This document shows, one piece after another, positions 36,382 to 45,292 of a DNA stretch of 64,000 nt (the first letter of the stretch is position 1; every line of letters begins with the position of its first letter). The stretch lies in the NCBI RefSeq assembly GCF_030323025.1, contig NZ_CP097329.1, forward strand, positions 713,001 through 777,000. Direction: 5' to 3'. The DNA is from Pseudanabaena mucicola str. Chao 1806. Lineage in GTDB: Bacteria; Cyanobacteriota; Cyanobacteriia; Pseudanabaenales; Pseudanabaenaceae. The position numbers and the translations under genes are program-made. The notes below the pieces were generated by a model. The model was not told where the DNA came from. It worked only from the letters and a program-made list of their open reading frames with translations, and searched no databases.

Positions 36382-37821
36382 ATGATGCCAGACTTTACAA
36401 TATCTTCAGATACACAAGCTATTTTATTACTATGTGCTAGTTTTGGACAGTCACGAGATTCTGAAGTTAAGCCGCTAAGTATATCAGAATATAATCATGT
36501 AGCGGATTGGCTAAAAAGCCAGAAAATGCGTCCATCTTCTCTAATAGATGAAGATGCGGAACTCAGATGGAATGAATTATTAAAGATTAGTGCAGAGAGG
36601 ATTAAGAATCTTTTAAGGCGAGGTGTAACTATGGCTCTTGCACTAGAAAAATGGAAAAGTCAAGGCATATGGATTCTCAGTCGTGCTGACAAAAGCTATC
36701 CTGAAAAATTCAGAAAACATCTACGTCATATGTCCCCACCAATTCTTTATGGAGTTGGCAATTGTTCTATCTTGTCTTCTGGAGGTCTCGCAATTGTTGG
36801 CTCACGAAATGTGGACGAAGAAGGACTTGAGTATACGAGAAGAGTATCACAATCTTGTGTTGAATCAGGGATACAAGTCATATCTGGTGCAGCAAGAGGA
36901 GTAGATCGTGAAGCAATGCTATCTGCGTTAGGTGCGGGTGGTTCAGTAATAGGAGTGATGGCTGATAGCCTCTCAAAAGAAGCAGTTTCCGCTAAATATC
37001 GAGAAGGATTAGAATCGGAACAATTAACTCTGATCTCAACTTATGATCCTGATGCAAGATTTAATGTGGGAAATGCTATGGGCAGGAATAAGTATATTTA
37101 TTCCCTTGCAGATTATGGGCTTGTTATATGTTCTGATTTTAATAAAGGTGGAACTTGGGAAGGAGCTACAGAAGTTTTAAAAAGATATACATCAATTCCA
37201 GTATTCATCAAAATGGAAGGTACTGTTTCAGAAGGTAATATCAAATTATTGGAAAGAGGAGCTAATCGTTTTCCTGATTCTCCTTGGAAGTCAAATCTAA
37301 AAAATTTGCTTGTTAATTCCTTACATAATATTTCTGAAAGTATCACGTCACAGTCATTACTGGTTATGGATTCCTTGAACAAAAATGGACAAAGCGAATC
37401 TCTCTTGTTAAATTTAGATAATGCTTACTTAAATTCAGTCAATCAAGATTTAGCTCACATTAGTAATGAAATAGAATCACATACATCAGAGATTGATTGC
37501 GATCCTATATCTGATGCAACATCTGATGCAACAGATATCGAGGATAACGTTTATAACGCACAAGAAAAATTAATCCTAGAAACACAAATAATTAATACGC
37601 CTACAAGCTTTTATGAATTTTTCTTGCAGATAATTCCCAAATATCTGGAGCAGCCAAAAACATCGAGTGCTATTCTTGAGGATGTAAATTCTAAATCTTC
37701 TAATGATTTAAAAAAAGGGCAATTAGAAGAATATTTGAAGCGAGCTGTCGCAGAGAAGAAATTGAAAAAAGACAAAAGTGGAAAATACTTTTATTCTATG
37801 AATCAACTCTCAATACTGTAG
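36382..37821 (+). CDS. DprA/Smf-like DNA-processing protein linked to the RecQ-PRTase
   Basis: Start ATG 36382 with AGGAG at 36366-36370 gives 479 residues; an earlier in-frame start at 36349 would overlap the helicase gene. It has a Rossmann-like DprA core, with GSRNVDEEG near 140, VISGAARGVDREA near 168, GRNKYIYSLADYG near 234 and NKGGTWEGA. An acidic, low-complexity linker follows (residues about 330-395), then a C-terminal winged-helix-like segment (EEYLKRAVAEKKLKKDKSGKYFY). Canonical DprA loads RecA on incoming DNA. This diverged copy in an operon with a helicase-PRTase is more likely a regulator or antitoxin-like partner, as in ShosTA-type modules. A housekeeping dprA would be elsewhere. 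Confidence 0.8.
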   Translation: MMPDFTISSDTQAILLLCASFGQSRDSEVKPLSISEYNHVADWLKSQKMRPSSLIDEDAELRWNELLKISAERIKNLLRRGVTMALALEKWKSQGIWILSRADKSYPEKFRKHLRHMSPPILYGVGNCSILSSGGLAIVGSRNVDEEGLEYTRRVSQSCVESGIQVISGAARGVDREAMLSALGAGGSVIGVMADSLSKEAVSAKYREGLESEQLTLISTYDPDARFNVGNAMGRNKYIYSLADYGLVICSDFNKGGTWEGATEVLKRYTSIPVFIKMEGTVSEGNIKLLERGANRFPDSPWKSNLKNLLVNSLHNISESITSQSLLVMDSLNKNGQSESLLLNLDNAYLNSVNQDLAHISNEIESHTSEIDCDPISDATSDATDIEDNVYNAQEKLILETQIINTPTSFYEFFLQIIPKYLEQPKTSSAILEDVNSKSSNDLKKGQLEEYLKRAVAEKKLKKDKSGKYFYSMNQLSIL

Positions 37822-38119
37822 TTTTTTGGGGAATGAAGTTGAAAACTTTTAAAAATTAGATAAACAGGCAAGAGATATATTACTTTTGCTTTTATTCTCT
37901 GATGACATAATTTAAAAACCTTCAGCACGATCACTAATGCCTTTGCGATGCACCAAAAACTGATGCTCTATGGCATCCGCTATCGTCCCAATTACAAAAT
38001 TGCGATCGCCAAAAGCATTAACAAATGATCGCTTCCTTTACATCAACGCGACCAAGCCATTAATCTCTCTAATTTGAAAAAATTGATTGCTCTCATAACT
38101 TGTTGAAATAGAGCTAAGT
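37822..38119. other. intergenic stretch without recognisable gene
   Basis: AT-rich sequence downstream of the DprA gene. It holds one 21-codon minus-strand stretch (GCCATAGAGCATCAGTTTTT region, near 37965) that could be a gene scrap, and one GCGATCGC. No hairpin of note. Confidence 0.3.
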
Positions 38120-40180
38120 TTAAGTTTCTCGAACTGATGAAATAACTTGATTGGTTAATTTCTCAGGGACTTCTTGCAAGCGATCAAAGGTCTTGCTGAA
38201 AAAGCCTACACCCATCGTTAGCGATCGCAGTTCTAAGATTAAACTTTGCATCTCTACTTCAGGAATATATGCCGAGACATTATCCCAGCGCTGCCAGCCA
38301 TCTTTTGCATCGTAGCCGAGAATCTGTCCACGTCTACCACTGACCAAGCGCAAAATGCTAGAGGTATATTCATTGGGAATCGAAATTTCCACTAGATTGA
38401 TCGGTTCTAGCAAAACTGGTTCACATTGAGGAATCCCTTCCTGCATTGCTAGTCTTGCCGCCTGTTTAAAAGCCTGTTCAGAACTGTCAACGGAATGATA
38501 GGAACCGTTGGTGAGGGTGACGACAATATCGACTACGGGAAATCCTAAGGCTCCTTTAGTCAAATATTCGCGCACACCTGTTTCTACTCCCGGAATATAT
38601 TGCTTTGGCACAACCCCGCCCACAATGGTTTCCGTAAACTTAAAGCCTTCGCCACGAGTCAGGGGTTGAATGTTCAGATAGACATCGCCAAACTGTCCAT
38701 GCCCACCTGATTGGTGCTTATAGCGTCCGTGGGAATTGGTGGCTTTACGAATTGTTTCTTTGTAGAGAACCTGTGGAATATTTTTAGTCATTGGTAGATT
38801 GTACTTACGGCGCATCCGATCCAGTGCCACTTGCAAATGGATTTCGCCCTGTCCCCACAACACTACTTCATGGGTTTCATGATGTTGTTCCCAACGTAGC
38901 GCAGGATCTTCTTCACAGAGCTTATTGAGAACGCTACTGAGTTTGACTTCATCGTTACGCTTTTCAGGTGCGATCGCCCAAGCAAATACTGGCTCTAAGG
39001 ATGGCGCGATCGCTAAGGGTTCAATACTAGTTTGGGCATTAGTTAAGGTGTCACCTGTTTTAACGCCTTCCATTCTGGCGATCGCGACAATATCCCCTGC
39101 CGCTGCCTCAGAAATCGGTTGTTGCTGCCCACCTGTGAGCCGATACAAGCCGCCAATTCGCACACCATTCAGCACAGTGCCATCGGTGAGTTTGCCGAGC
39201 CATAAACGGATGAGCGAGAGTTTACCGCCTTGGAGGGTGTAATAGGTTTTGAGAACTTGAGCGACAGTTGCGTCGGTGGACTGATTCGCATTTACCAATT
39301 GCGGACGATGGGCAATAGTGGCTTCAGGTTGAGGGGCTTCGTTGAGTAGAGCCTTGAGCAAGGGACGCACACCATAGTCTTGGTCGGCAACTCCAAAGAA
39401 GACAGGTACAATTTGGTCAGCGCTCAATTCCTTTTGTAGATCTTCGATGACTTCCTCTTGAGGTGGATTAATTTCTTCGAGCAATTCCTCGAGGAGATGA
39501 TCATCGAAATTAGCGATCGCTTCCAGCATTTCCTCCCGTTCCACTTTTTCCTGTGAGGCTAACTCATCGGATAAAGCGATCGCCTGTGGTGCAGAATTAG
39601 GACGATATTGATAGCCCTGCTCAGTGACGAGATCGATAAAGCCAGTTAAGTCTGAGCCTGTGCTGATGGGGTATTGCTGCGCGACAAGAGGACGATTGGA
39701 GACTGTCCTCAGAGCCTGCATGAGCGTGCGGAAAGCTTGAGCATGGGCAACTTCCCCAGAGCCAGCGCGATCCATCTTGTTCACAAAAATGACATGGGGA
39801 ATTTCCCAATCATCTAAAAACTTGAGTAGGGGGGCAAGGGTATTCACGCGATCGCTATTCGGTTCACAGACCACAATCACCATATCTACACCCATCAGGG
39901 CATGATAGGTTTCTTGCAGAAATTCTACGGAACCTGGACAATCGAGAAAGTTAAAGCGGATTCCTTCATATTCAGTACTAGCACAATTGATTTCCACGCT
40001 CATAGAGCGATCGCGAGCTTCAGTAGCACTATCACCCACCGTATTTTTATCAGTTACTTTCCCCTTTCGTGAGATTGCACCTGTAACAAATAAAAAACTT
40101 TCTAAAAGTGTAGTTTTACCACTCAGATAAGCCCCAACTAGAGCGATGTTGCGAGTACTCAGTGTTTGCTTACCATACAT
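38120..40180 (-). CDS. elongation factor G-like GTPase (EF-G paralogue)
   Basis: The 686-residue protein has the five-domain EF-G layout, but its GTPase motifs differ from canonical EF-G. The P-loop is GAYLSGKTTL rather than GHxDxGKTT, switch I has ARDRSMSVEI instead of RGITI, and G3 is DCPGSVEF instead of DTPGHVDF; NKMD is kept. Domain IV blocks (SGGHGQFGDVYL) and the C-terminal EIPNEYTSSILRLVSGRRGQI region are present. Cyanobacteria carry several EF-G-like proteins, and this divergent class is probably not the main translocase. The role may be ribosome recycling or stress translation; it is not established. Stands alone. Confidence 0.85.
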   Translation of the reverse strand: MYGKQTLSTRNIALVGAYLSGKTTLLESFLFVTGAISRKGKVTDKNTVGDSATEARDRSMSVEINCASTEYEGIRFNFLDCPGSVEFLQETYHALMGVDMVIVVCEPNSDRVNTLAPLLKFLDDWEIPHVIFVNKMDRAGSGEVAHAQAFRTLMQALRTVSNRPLVAQQYPISTGSDLTGFIDLVTEQGYQYRPNSAPQAIALSDELASQEKVEREEMLEAIANFDDHLLEELLEEINPPQEEVIEDLQKELSADQIVPVFFGVADQDYGVRPLLKALLNEAPQPEATIAHRPQLVNANQSTDATVAQVLKTYYTLQGGKLSLIRLWLGKLTDGTVLNGVRIGGLYRLTGGQQQPISEAAAGDIVAIARMEGVKTGDTLTNAQTSIEPLAIAPSLEPVFAWAIAPEKRNDEVKLSSVLNKLCEEDPALRWEQHHETHEVVLWGQGEIHLQVALDRMRRKYNLPMTKNIPQVLYKETIRKATNSHGRYKHQSGGHGQFGDVYLNIQPLTRGEGFKFTETIVGGVVPKQYIPGVETGVREYLTKGALGFPVVDIVVTLTNGSYHSVDSSEQAFKQAARLAMQEGIPQCEPVLLEPINLVEISIPNEYTSSILRLVSGRRGQILGYDAKDGWQRWDNVSAYIPEVEMQSLILELRSLTMGVGFFSKTFDRLQEVPEKLTNQVISSVRET

Positions 40181-40391
40181 AATTTATACGCCTCTTATCT
40201 TCTCTTTCACAAAGATTTTGATTGATAGAGATTATATAGTGTTTTGCATTGCTCTATTCACTAGATTAACTTATATTTCTAGATGTTTCTAAGTGTTAAT
40301 AAATAGCCTTGATACTGGATTTATTTATTAATTTCTCTGAAAGAAACTAACTGATTGCCGATCTATAAAGAGAGAATAAATATATTCTCTT

Positions 40392-40928
40392 TTGAATAAT
40401 AAAATTAAAAAATTGGCTACTTCTAATTTTGGCTCAATTCTGGTGATTGGTTATGGAAATTCCCTCAGAAGTGATGACGGGGCAGGGTGTCGAGTGTCTG
40501 ATATTGTCGCTAGCTGGGACTTGCCCTATGTGCGATCGCTGACCGTGCATCAACTTACCCCCGAACTCGCAGAACCGATCGCCCAGTCGGAGTTAGCGAT
40601 CTTTATTGATGCTTGGGTTGGTGGCAATGGGTCGGCAATCAAGCGCAAAAAATCAAGCCCCGTACTGCAAGTTCAAAAAATTGATGTGTCCAAGCAACTC
40701 AATGCTGCTCCAATAACCGAGCTTGGACATCTCTCCGATCCGCGATCGCTACTTCTATTAGCAAAACAGGTTTATGGCGAAGTGCCTGTAGCCTATTCAC
40801 TGTTACTGCCTGCGGTAAATTGGGAATTTGGAGAGCAAGTCTCTGCCGTGACCCGCAAAAGCATTGAACAAGCTGCAGATTTTCTTCAAAAACTATGCAC
40901 GAAGTTAGTATCATCCAATCAATGCTAG
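40392..40928 (+). CDS. [NiFe]-hydrogenase maturation protease
   Basis: A 178-residue peptidase of the HyaD/HoxW/HupW family that trims the large subunit after nickel insertion. The IGYGNSLRSDDGAG motif contains the nickel-sensing acid, and SELAIFIDAW and ELGHLSDPRSLL follow. No ATG is available near the N-terminus: the frame starts at TTG 40392, with a second TTG at 40410. It opens the hyp cluster and overlaps hypA by 34 bases. Whether it serves the bidirectional Hox or the uptake Hup enzyme cannot be told, as no structural genes are in the window. Confidence 0.85.
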   Translation: MNNKIKKLATSNFGSILVIGYGNSLRSDDGAGCRVSDIVASWDLPYVRSLTVHQLTPELAEPIAQSELAIFIDAWVGGNGSAIKRKKSSPVLQVQKIDVSKQLNAAPITELGHLSDPRSLLLLAKQVYGEVPVAYSLLLPAVNWEFGEQVSAVTRKSIEQAADFLQKLCTKLVSSNQC

Positions 40929-41236
40929 ACCTTGCCTTTGAGCAAGCTGAATCCCAAGGCGCAAACCAAATCCATCAGCTAAATTTGCGGATAGGGGCAA
41001 TTTCAGGTGTTGTTCCCGATGCGCTACAATTTGCGTTTGACTCATGCATTGAGGGAACGATCGCCTCAGATGCGAAGTTAGAAATAGAATGGGTCAAGGC
41101 TGTCTGTTACTGTCCCCAATGCCATGCGGAATTTACGCCCCATGATTGGGTTTATGTTTGTCCCCGATGCGAACGGTTGACCCATGAAATTCGCCAAGGT
41201 CGAGAATTACAACTAGTCTCTTTAGAGGTTTCCTGA
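40895..41236 (+). CDS. hypA: hydrogenase/urease nickel incorporation protein HypA
   Basis: The 113-residue zinc protein starts [11 protein letters not shown], with the nickel-binding His2. It has the zinc site CYCPQC followed after about 12 residues by CPRC. HypA hands nickel to HypB and the hydrogenase large subunit, and may also feed the urease encoded 13 kb downstream. Next to hypB with one base between them. Confidence 0.96.
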   Translation: MHEVSIIQSMLDLAFEQAESQGANQIHQLNLRIGAISGVVPDALQFAFDSCIEGTIASDAKLEIEWVKAVCYCPQCHAEFTPHDWVYVCPRCERLTHEIRQGRELQLVSLEVS

Positions 41237-41237
41237 G

Positions 41238-42056
41238 ATGTGTCAAGATTGTGGCTGTAGTGATATTCCTGAAGGTATGGTCAAGATTTACGCTCATGAT
41301 CATTCGCATGATCACGATCATCCTCATACCCATGATCATGCTCATGATCACGAACATCACCATCATCATGAGCATAATACTGTAGATAGCGATCGCCGCA
41401 CGATTTCCGTTAGTCAATCAATTCTGTCGCAAAATGATCGCCTTGCCGAGCGAAATCGTGGCTACTTCATGGCAAAGGGCATCAGTGTTTTAAATGTGTT
41501 ATCTTCCCCAGGGGCAGGCAAAACGGCGCTATTAGAACGCACGATGACGGAATTGCACGATCGCCTCAAATCAGCGATTATCGTTGGCGATCTCGCGACA
41601 GATAATGATGCTCAAAGATTAAGGCGATCGGGCGCAGAGGTCATTCAAATTACCACAGGTTCGGTGTGTCATCTCGAAGCAGAAATGATTGCTAAAGCCT
41701 TGCAGCAAATGCTCCTTGATGGTGTGCAATTATTAGCGATCGAGAATGTTGGTAATCTCGTCTGTCCTGCGGCTTACGACCTCGGTGAGAATCTGCGAGT
41801 GGTGGTATTTTCTGTCACCGAAGGCGAAGATAAGCCTCTCAAATATCCCGTAATGTTCAAGACTGCGGATATTGTTCTCATCAGCAAAATCGATCTCGCG
41901 GAAGTGGTGGAGTTTAATCGTGAGCTAGCTTTGCACAATATTCATCAAATTGCGCCACAGGCTAAGATCTTAGAGGTTTCTGCGAAAACAGGATTAGGGA
42001 TGCAAGATTGGTGTCAATTCATTGAGCAATCATTACAAAAATCTCTTACTGTATAA
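41238..42056 (+). CDS. hypB: hydrogenase nickel incorporation GTPase HypB
   Basis: A 272-residue SIMIBI GTPase. An N-terminal CxDCGCSD cysteine motif precedes a histidine/aspartate-rich tract at residues 18-46 (about 18 His, nickel storage). The GTPase core then has [12 protein letters not shown], the [13 protein letters not shown] switch and [10 protein letters not shown], with SKIDLAE as the specificity motif. Energises nickel insertion together with HypA. Short Asn-Thr linker after the His tract. Follows hypA directly. Confidence 0.96.
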   Translation: MCQDCGCSDIPEGMVKIYAHDHSHDHDHPHTHDHAHDHEHHHHHEHNTVDSDRRTISVSQSILSQNDRLAERNRGYFMAKGISVLNVLSSPGAGKTALLERTMTELHDRLKSAIIVGDLATDNDAQRLRRSGAEVIQITTGSVCHLEAEMIAKALQQMLLDGVQLLAIENVGNLVCPAAYDLGENLRVVVFSVTEGEDKPLKYPVMFKTADIVLISKIDLAEVVEFNRELALHNIHQIAPQAKILEVSAKTGLGMQDWCQFIEQSLQKSLTV

Positions 42057-42086
42057 TCAAATCAAGAAATTACAATAAAAATCAAA

Positions 42087-42335
42087 ATGGATTGCCTACT
42101 ACTTCAAGAAGCCACTGCCAACTTTGATACCCTCATCAACCAAGTTACCGAAAATCATAAGCCAGTACTGATTAAAGGTACAGAAAATGATGTGGTTATG
42201 ATTTCTAAAGAGGATTGGGCAGCGATCGAAGAGACTATTTATCTTAACTCCATACATGGATATATTGATTCACTTAATGAAGTCATGTCTAGTCCTAGAA
42301 ACGAATGGGTTAATGCTCAGGATCTAGGCTTATAA
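42087..42335 (+). CDS. yefM: YefM/Phd-family antitoxin
   Basis: An 82-residue Phd/YefM antitoxin. The N-terminal EATANFDTLINQVTENHKPVLIKG DNA-binding fold is followed by VVMISKEDWAAIEETIYL and an acidic helical toxin-binding tail. It is inserted between hypB and hypF on the same strand. The downstream toxin gene carries an early stop codon. Confidence 0.9.
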   Translation: MDCLLLQEATANFDTLINQVTENHKPVLIKGTENDVVMISKEDWAAIEETIYLNSIHGYIDSLNEVMSSPRNEWVNAQDLGL

Positions 42336-42337
42336 AA

Positions 42338-42598
42338 ATGTGGGAAGTTATTCTTAGTAAATAAGCTCAGGAAGATCTAAACAAACTAAAAAGTATCGGA
42401 CTTTTTGATAAAGCGAAAGAACTTGTTGCAGTTCTAAAAGAAAATCCTTTTCTAAATCCCCCACCCTATGAAAAGCTCGTCGGTAATCTGCAAGGTCTTT
42501 ACTCGCGTCGTATCAATATTAAACATCGCCTAGTCTATCGTGTAGTCAAAGAGACTAACACTGTCGAGATTTTAAGAATGTGGTCACATTACGAATGA
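42338..42598 (+). pseudogene. yoeB: YoeB-family toxin gene with an early stop codon
   Basis: Starting at ATG 42338, three bases after the yefM stop, the frame encodes MWEVILSK, then TAA at 42362-42364, then AQEDLNKLKSIGLFDKAKEL, NPPPYEKLVGNLQGLYSRRI and NIKHRLVYRV up to MWSHYE. This is the complete YoeB sequence of 86 codons otherwise. The stop stands where relatives have a glutamine or lysine (CAA to TAA is one change). No frameshift is seen. Unless translation restarts downstream, the toxin is not made while its antitoxin remains intact. Confidence 0.85.
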
Positions 42599-42617
42599 AG
42601 CCCAATTAATTCAAGCA

Positions 42618-44909
42618 ATGGACTCACAAAATAATCTTCTGATCAAATGCTTAAATTTGCATATATCTGGCTCAGTGCAAGGTATTGGATTTCGTCCTTT
42701 TGTCTATCGCCTTGCGAAGGAATTAGAGCTTAAAGGATGGGTGAATAATAATGCTCAAGGTGTAGCGATCGCAGTTGAAGGCAATCAACAACAATTAGAT
42801 TTATTTATCGAACGATTGCAATCAGAAAAACCTGCGCGATCGCAAATTCAGCAAATCACTCAGGAATGGTGCGAACCTGTTCATTATCAGACTTTTGAGA
42901 TTCATGAATCAACGGATAATACATCCACTAAAACCGCAGTAATTCTGCCTGATCTGGCAACCTGTGATGATTGTTTACGAGATATATTTAATCCGAAAAA
43001 TCGGCGATATCGCTATCCATTTACCAACTGTACTAACTGCGGAACTCGCTACAGCATTATCAGAGCCGTGCCATACGATCGCCACAATACGACGATGCAC
43101 AAGTTTCAAATGTGTGCTGATTGCCAAGCGGAATATGATCAGCCCCTAGATCGGCGCTTCCATGCTCAGCCCAATGCCTGTCCGCAGTGTGGACCTCATT
43201 TAGAACTTTGGGATCGCGATGGTCGAGTCTTAGCCATCGGTGAACAGTCTCTATTAGAAACTGTCCAAGGCATTAGAGAGGGTAAAATTTTAGCAATTAA
43301 GGGTTTAGGTGGATTTCAGTTGGTGGTGGATGCAAATCATGCAGCAGCGATCTCCAAACTGCGATCGCGCAAACATCGTCCCCATAAACCTTTGGCTTTG
43401 ATGTATCCCAATTTGGCAAGTATTCACCAAGATTGCCAAGTATCAGATCTAGAAGCACAGTTATTAAAATCAACGGAAGCACCGATTGTGCTTTTACAAA
43501 AATTTAACAAGGGAATTAAGCCCCTTGTCTCTAACAATGATTACATCGGGGTCATGCTGCCCTATACACCGCTTCATCATTTGCTAATGGCAGAATTGCA
43601 ATCGCCCATTGTGGCGACAAGTGGCAACCTTTCCGATGAGCCAATTTGCATTGACAATCAAGAGGCGATCGCCTGTTTAGGAAATATTGCGGATTTATTT
43701 TTAGTTCACAATCGTGATATTGCTCAGCCTGTGGATGATTCAGTGGTGAGGATGATTGGCGATCACCCTGTGATTTTGCGGAGAGCAAGAGGTTATGCAC
43801 CCTCACCCCTAGCCCCTCTTCCAGAGGGAGAGGGGAATAAGAGGATTTTAGCTTTAGGCGGACATTTAAAAAATGCGATCGCTCTATCAATCAATAGCTC
43901 AATTATTCTCAGTCAACATATTGGTGATTTAGAAACGAAGAAGGCTTTTGAGCATTTTCAACGAATTGTTCAAGGCTTGTGTGCAGCTTATGAGTTCCAA
44001 CCTGAAGTGATCACCTGTGATGCTCATCCCGATTATCTCTCTAGTCAATATGCACAGCATTTATCCCAATCTTTGCAGATTCCTTTAATTCCTGTGCAGC
44101 ATCATTACGCCCATGTACTTGCTGGCATGATAGACAATCAGATTTTTGCGCCAGTTTTGGGAATTGCTTGGGATGGCACAGGTTATGGTCTCGATGGCAC
44201 GATCTGGGGTGGAGAATTTCTAAAGATTACCGATTCAGGATTTGCAAGAGTTGCTCATTTACGCCAGTTTTCCATACTAGGTGGTGACAAAGCGGCAAAA
44301 GAGCCTCGTCGGGTGGCTTTGGGTATACTTTGGAAAATATTTGGCGATCGCCTTTGGGATTTAGAGGTATATCCTTTACAATCCTTCACAAACTTTGAAC
44401 TAAACATCTACAAAACCCTGCTAGCTAAACAAGGGAATCTCATACAAACTTCAAGTATGGGTAGATTATTTGATGCTGTTGCTGCGCTGTTAGGAATTTG
44501 TCAGGTTGCGAGTTTTGAGGGGCAAGCAGCGATCGCCTTAGAGCAAATAAGCGATGCTACCACTAATGACTTTTATGGAATGGATGTTAAGAATGACGGT
44601 GAAATTGACTGGACAAACCTGATTCAATCTATCTTAGAAGATATCCAAAATCAAACTGCGATCACAATAATTGCGGCTAAATTCCATAATTCCTTAGTGG
44701 CAGTAATGGTGGCGATCGCTAGGCAATTTGGGATAAAACAGATTGTGTTAACAGGAGGCTGTTTTCAAAATCGATATTTAACTGAAAGAGCAATCGAAAG
44801 ATTAACGCAAGCAGGATTTCAAGTTTATTGTCATCAAAATATTCCACCCAATGATGGAGGAATTGCCGCAGGACAAATTATGGCAGCCTTACGAGAAATA
44901 TCTGATTGA
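42618..44909 (+). CDS. hypF: carbamoyltransferase HypF
   Basis: The 763-residue protein makes the thiocarbamate precursor of the cyanide ligands. An acylphosphatase domain comes first (GSVQGIGFRPFVYRLA), followed by two zinc-finger pairs (CDDCLRD ... CTNCGTRY and CADCQAEYD ... CPQCGPH). A YrdC-like domain (AIKGLGGFQLVVDA, VATSGNLSDEPI) and a Kae1-like carbamoyltransferase domain (VQHHYAHVLAGM, GTGYGLDGTIWGGEFL, LTGGCFQN) complete it. Between RRARGYAP and ILALGGHLKN it carries about 14 extra residues (SPLAPLPEGEGNKR) that are the in-frame translation of a common cyanobacterial palindromic repeat. Follows the toxin pseudogene by 19 bases. Confidence 0.95.
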   Translation: MDSQNNLLIKCLNLHISGSVQGIGFRPFVYRLAKELELKGWVNNNAQGVAIAVEGNQQQLDLFIERLQSEKPARSQIQQITQEWCEPVHYQTFEIHESTDNTSTKTAVILPDLATCDDCLRDIFNPKNRRYRYPFTNCTNCGTRYSIIRAVPYDRHNTTMHKFQMCADCQAEYDQPLDRRFHAQPNACPQCGPHLELWDRDGRVLAIGEQSLLETVQGIREGKILAIKGLGGFQLVVDANHAAAISKLRSRKHRPHKPLALMYPNLASIHQDCQVSDLEAQLLKSTEAPIVLLQKFNKGIKPLVSNNDYIGVMLPYTPLHHLLMAELQSPIVATSGNLSDEPICIDNQEAIACLGNIADLFLVHNRDIAQPVDDSVVRMIGDHPVILRRARGYAPSPLAPLPEGEGNKRILALGGHLKNAIALSINSSIILSQHIGDLETKKAFEHFQRIVQGLCAAYEFQPEVITCDAHPDYLSSQYAQHLSQSLQIPLIPVQHHYAHVLAGMIDNQIFAPVLGIAWDGTGYGLDGTIWGGEFLKITDSGFARVAHLRQFSILGGDKAAKEPRRVALGILWKIFGDRLWDLEVYPLQSFTNFELNIYKTLLAKQGNLIQTSSMGRLFDAVAALLGICQVASFEGQAAIALEQISDATTNDFYGMDVKNDGEIDWTNLIQSILEDIQNQTAITIIAAKFHNSLVAVMVAIARQFGIKQIVLTGGCFQNRYLTERAIERLTQAGFQVYCHQNIPPNDGGIAAGQIMAALREISD
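43798..43848 (+). repeat. palindromic repeat embedded in frame in hypF
   Basis: CCCTCACCCCTAGCCCCTCT followed by the near-inverse AGAGGGAGAGGGG: a dispersed cyanobacterial intergenic palindrome, here inside coding sequence and a multiple of three long. It lies between the YrdC and Kae1-like domains. Confidence 0.7.
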
Positions 44910-44977
44910 AGAATCGAGCAAAGCACGATTCTTCAATCGAAACAAAAAAACAAAATGGCATAGCCATTTTGTTTTTT
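44905..44977 (+). terminator. two consecutive hairpins after hypF
   Basis: The first stem 44905-44916 with 44926-44937 overlaps the hypF stop. The second, 44945-44959 with 44963-44977, is a perfect 15-bp stem beginning with A6 and ending with T6. They separate hypF from hypC transcriptionally. Confidence 0.75.
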
Positions 44978-45063
44978 GAAACTTCTTAAGTGGATGTGTT
45001 TTTTGATTCAAAAAAGTATTGACACACTTTTCTGAATGGTTATAAATCAAGGAGTTTAAAATT

Positions 45064-45282
45064 ATGTGTTTAGCAGTACCAGCAAAAATCCTCTCCATTC
45101 AAGGAGAAGACTTAATGCGAGTGGGGAAAGTGAGTTTTAGTGGTGTTGTCAAAGAAGTCAATCTTGCATATTTGCCAGAAGCAGAGATTGGGGACTATGC
45201 AATTATTCATGCGGGGGTGGCTATTTCCATCGTTGATCCCGCCGAAGCCGCACAAACATTACGTGATTTGCAAAAAATCTAG
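45064..45282 (+). CDS. hypC: hydrogenase assembly chaperone HypC
   Basis: The 72-residue protein starts [12 protein letters not shown] with the essential Cys2. With HypD it carries the Fe(CN)2CO unit and docks on the hydrogenase large subunit. An AAGGAG ribosome site lies upstream (45048-45053). Ten bases separate its stop from hypD. Confidence 0.95.
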   Translation: MCLAVPAKILSIQGEDLMRVGKVSFSGVVKEVNLAYLPEAEIGDYAIIHAGVAISIVDPAEAAQTLRDLQKI

Positions 45283-45292
45283 AGCAACTGCG

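Noticed and set aside
45140-45292. Longer HypD start inside hypC
   Set aside because: The extension is hypC read in another frame; HypD proteins begin at MKYIDEYRD, which matches the ATG at 45293.
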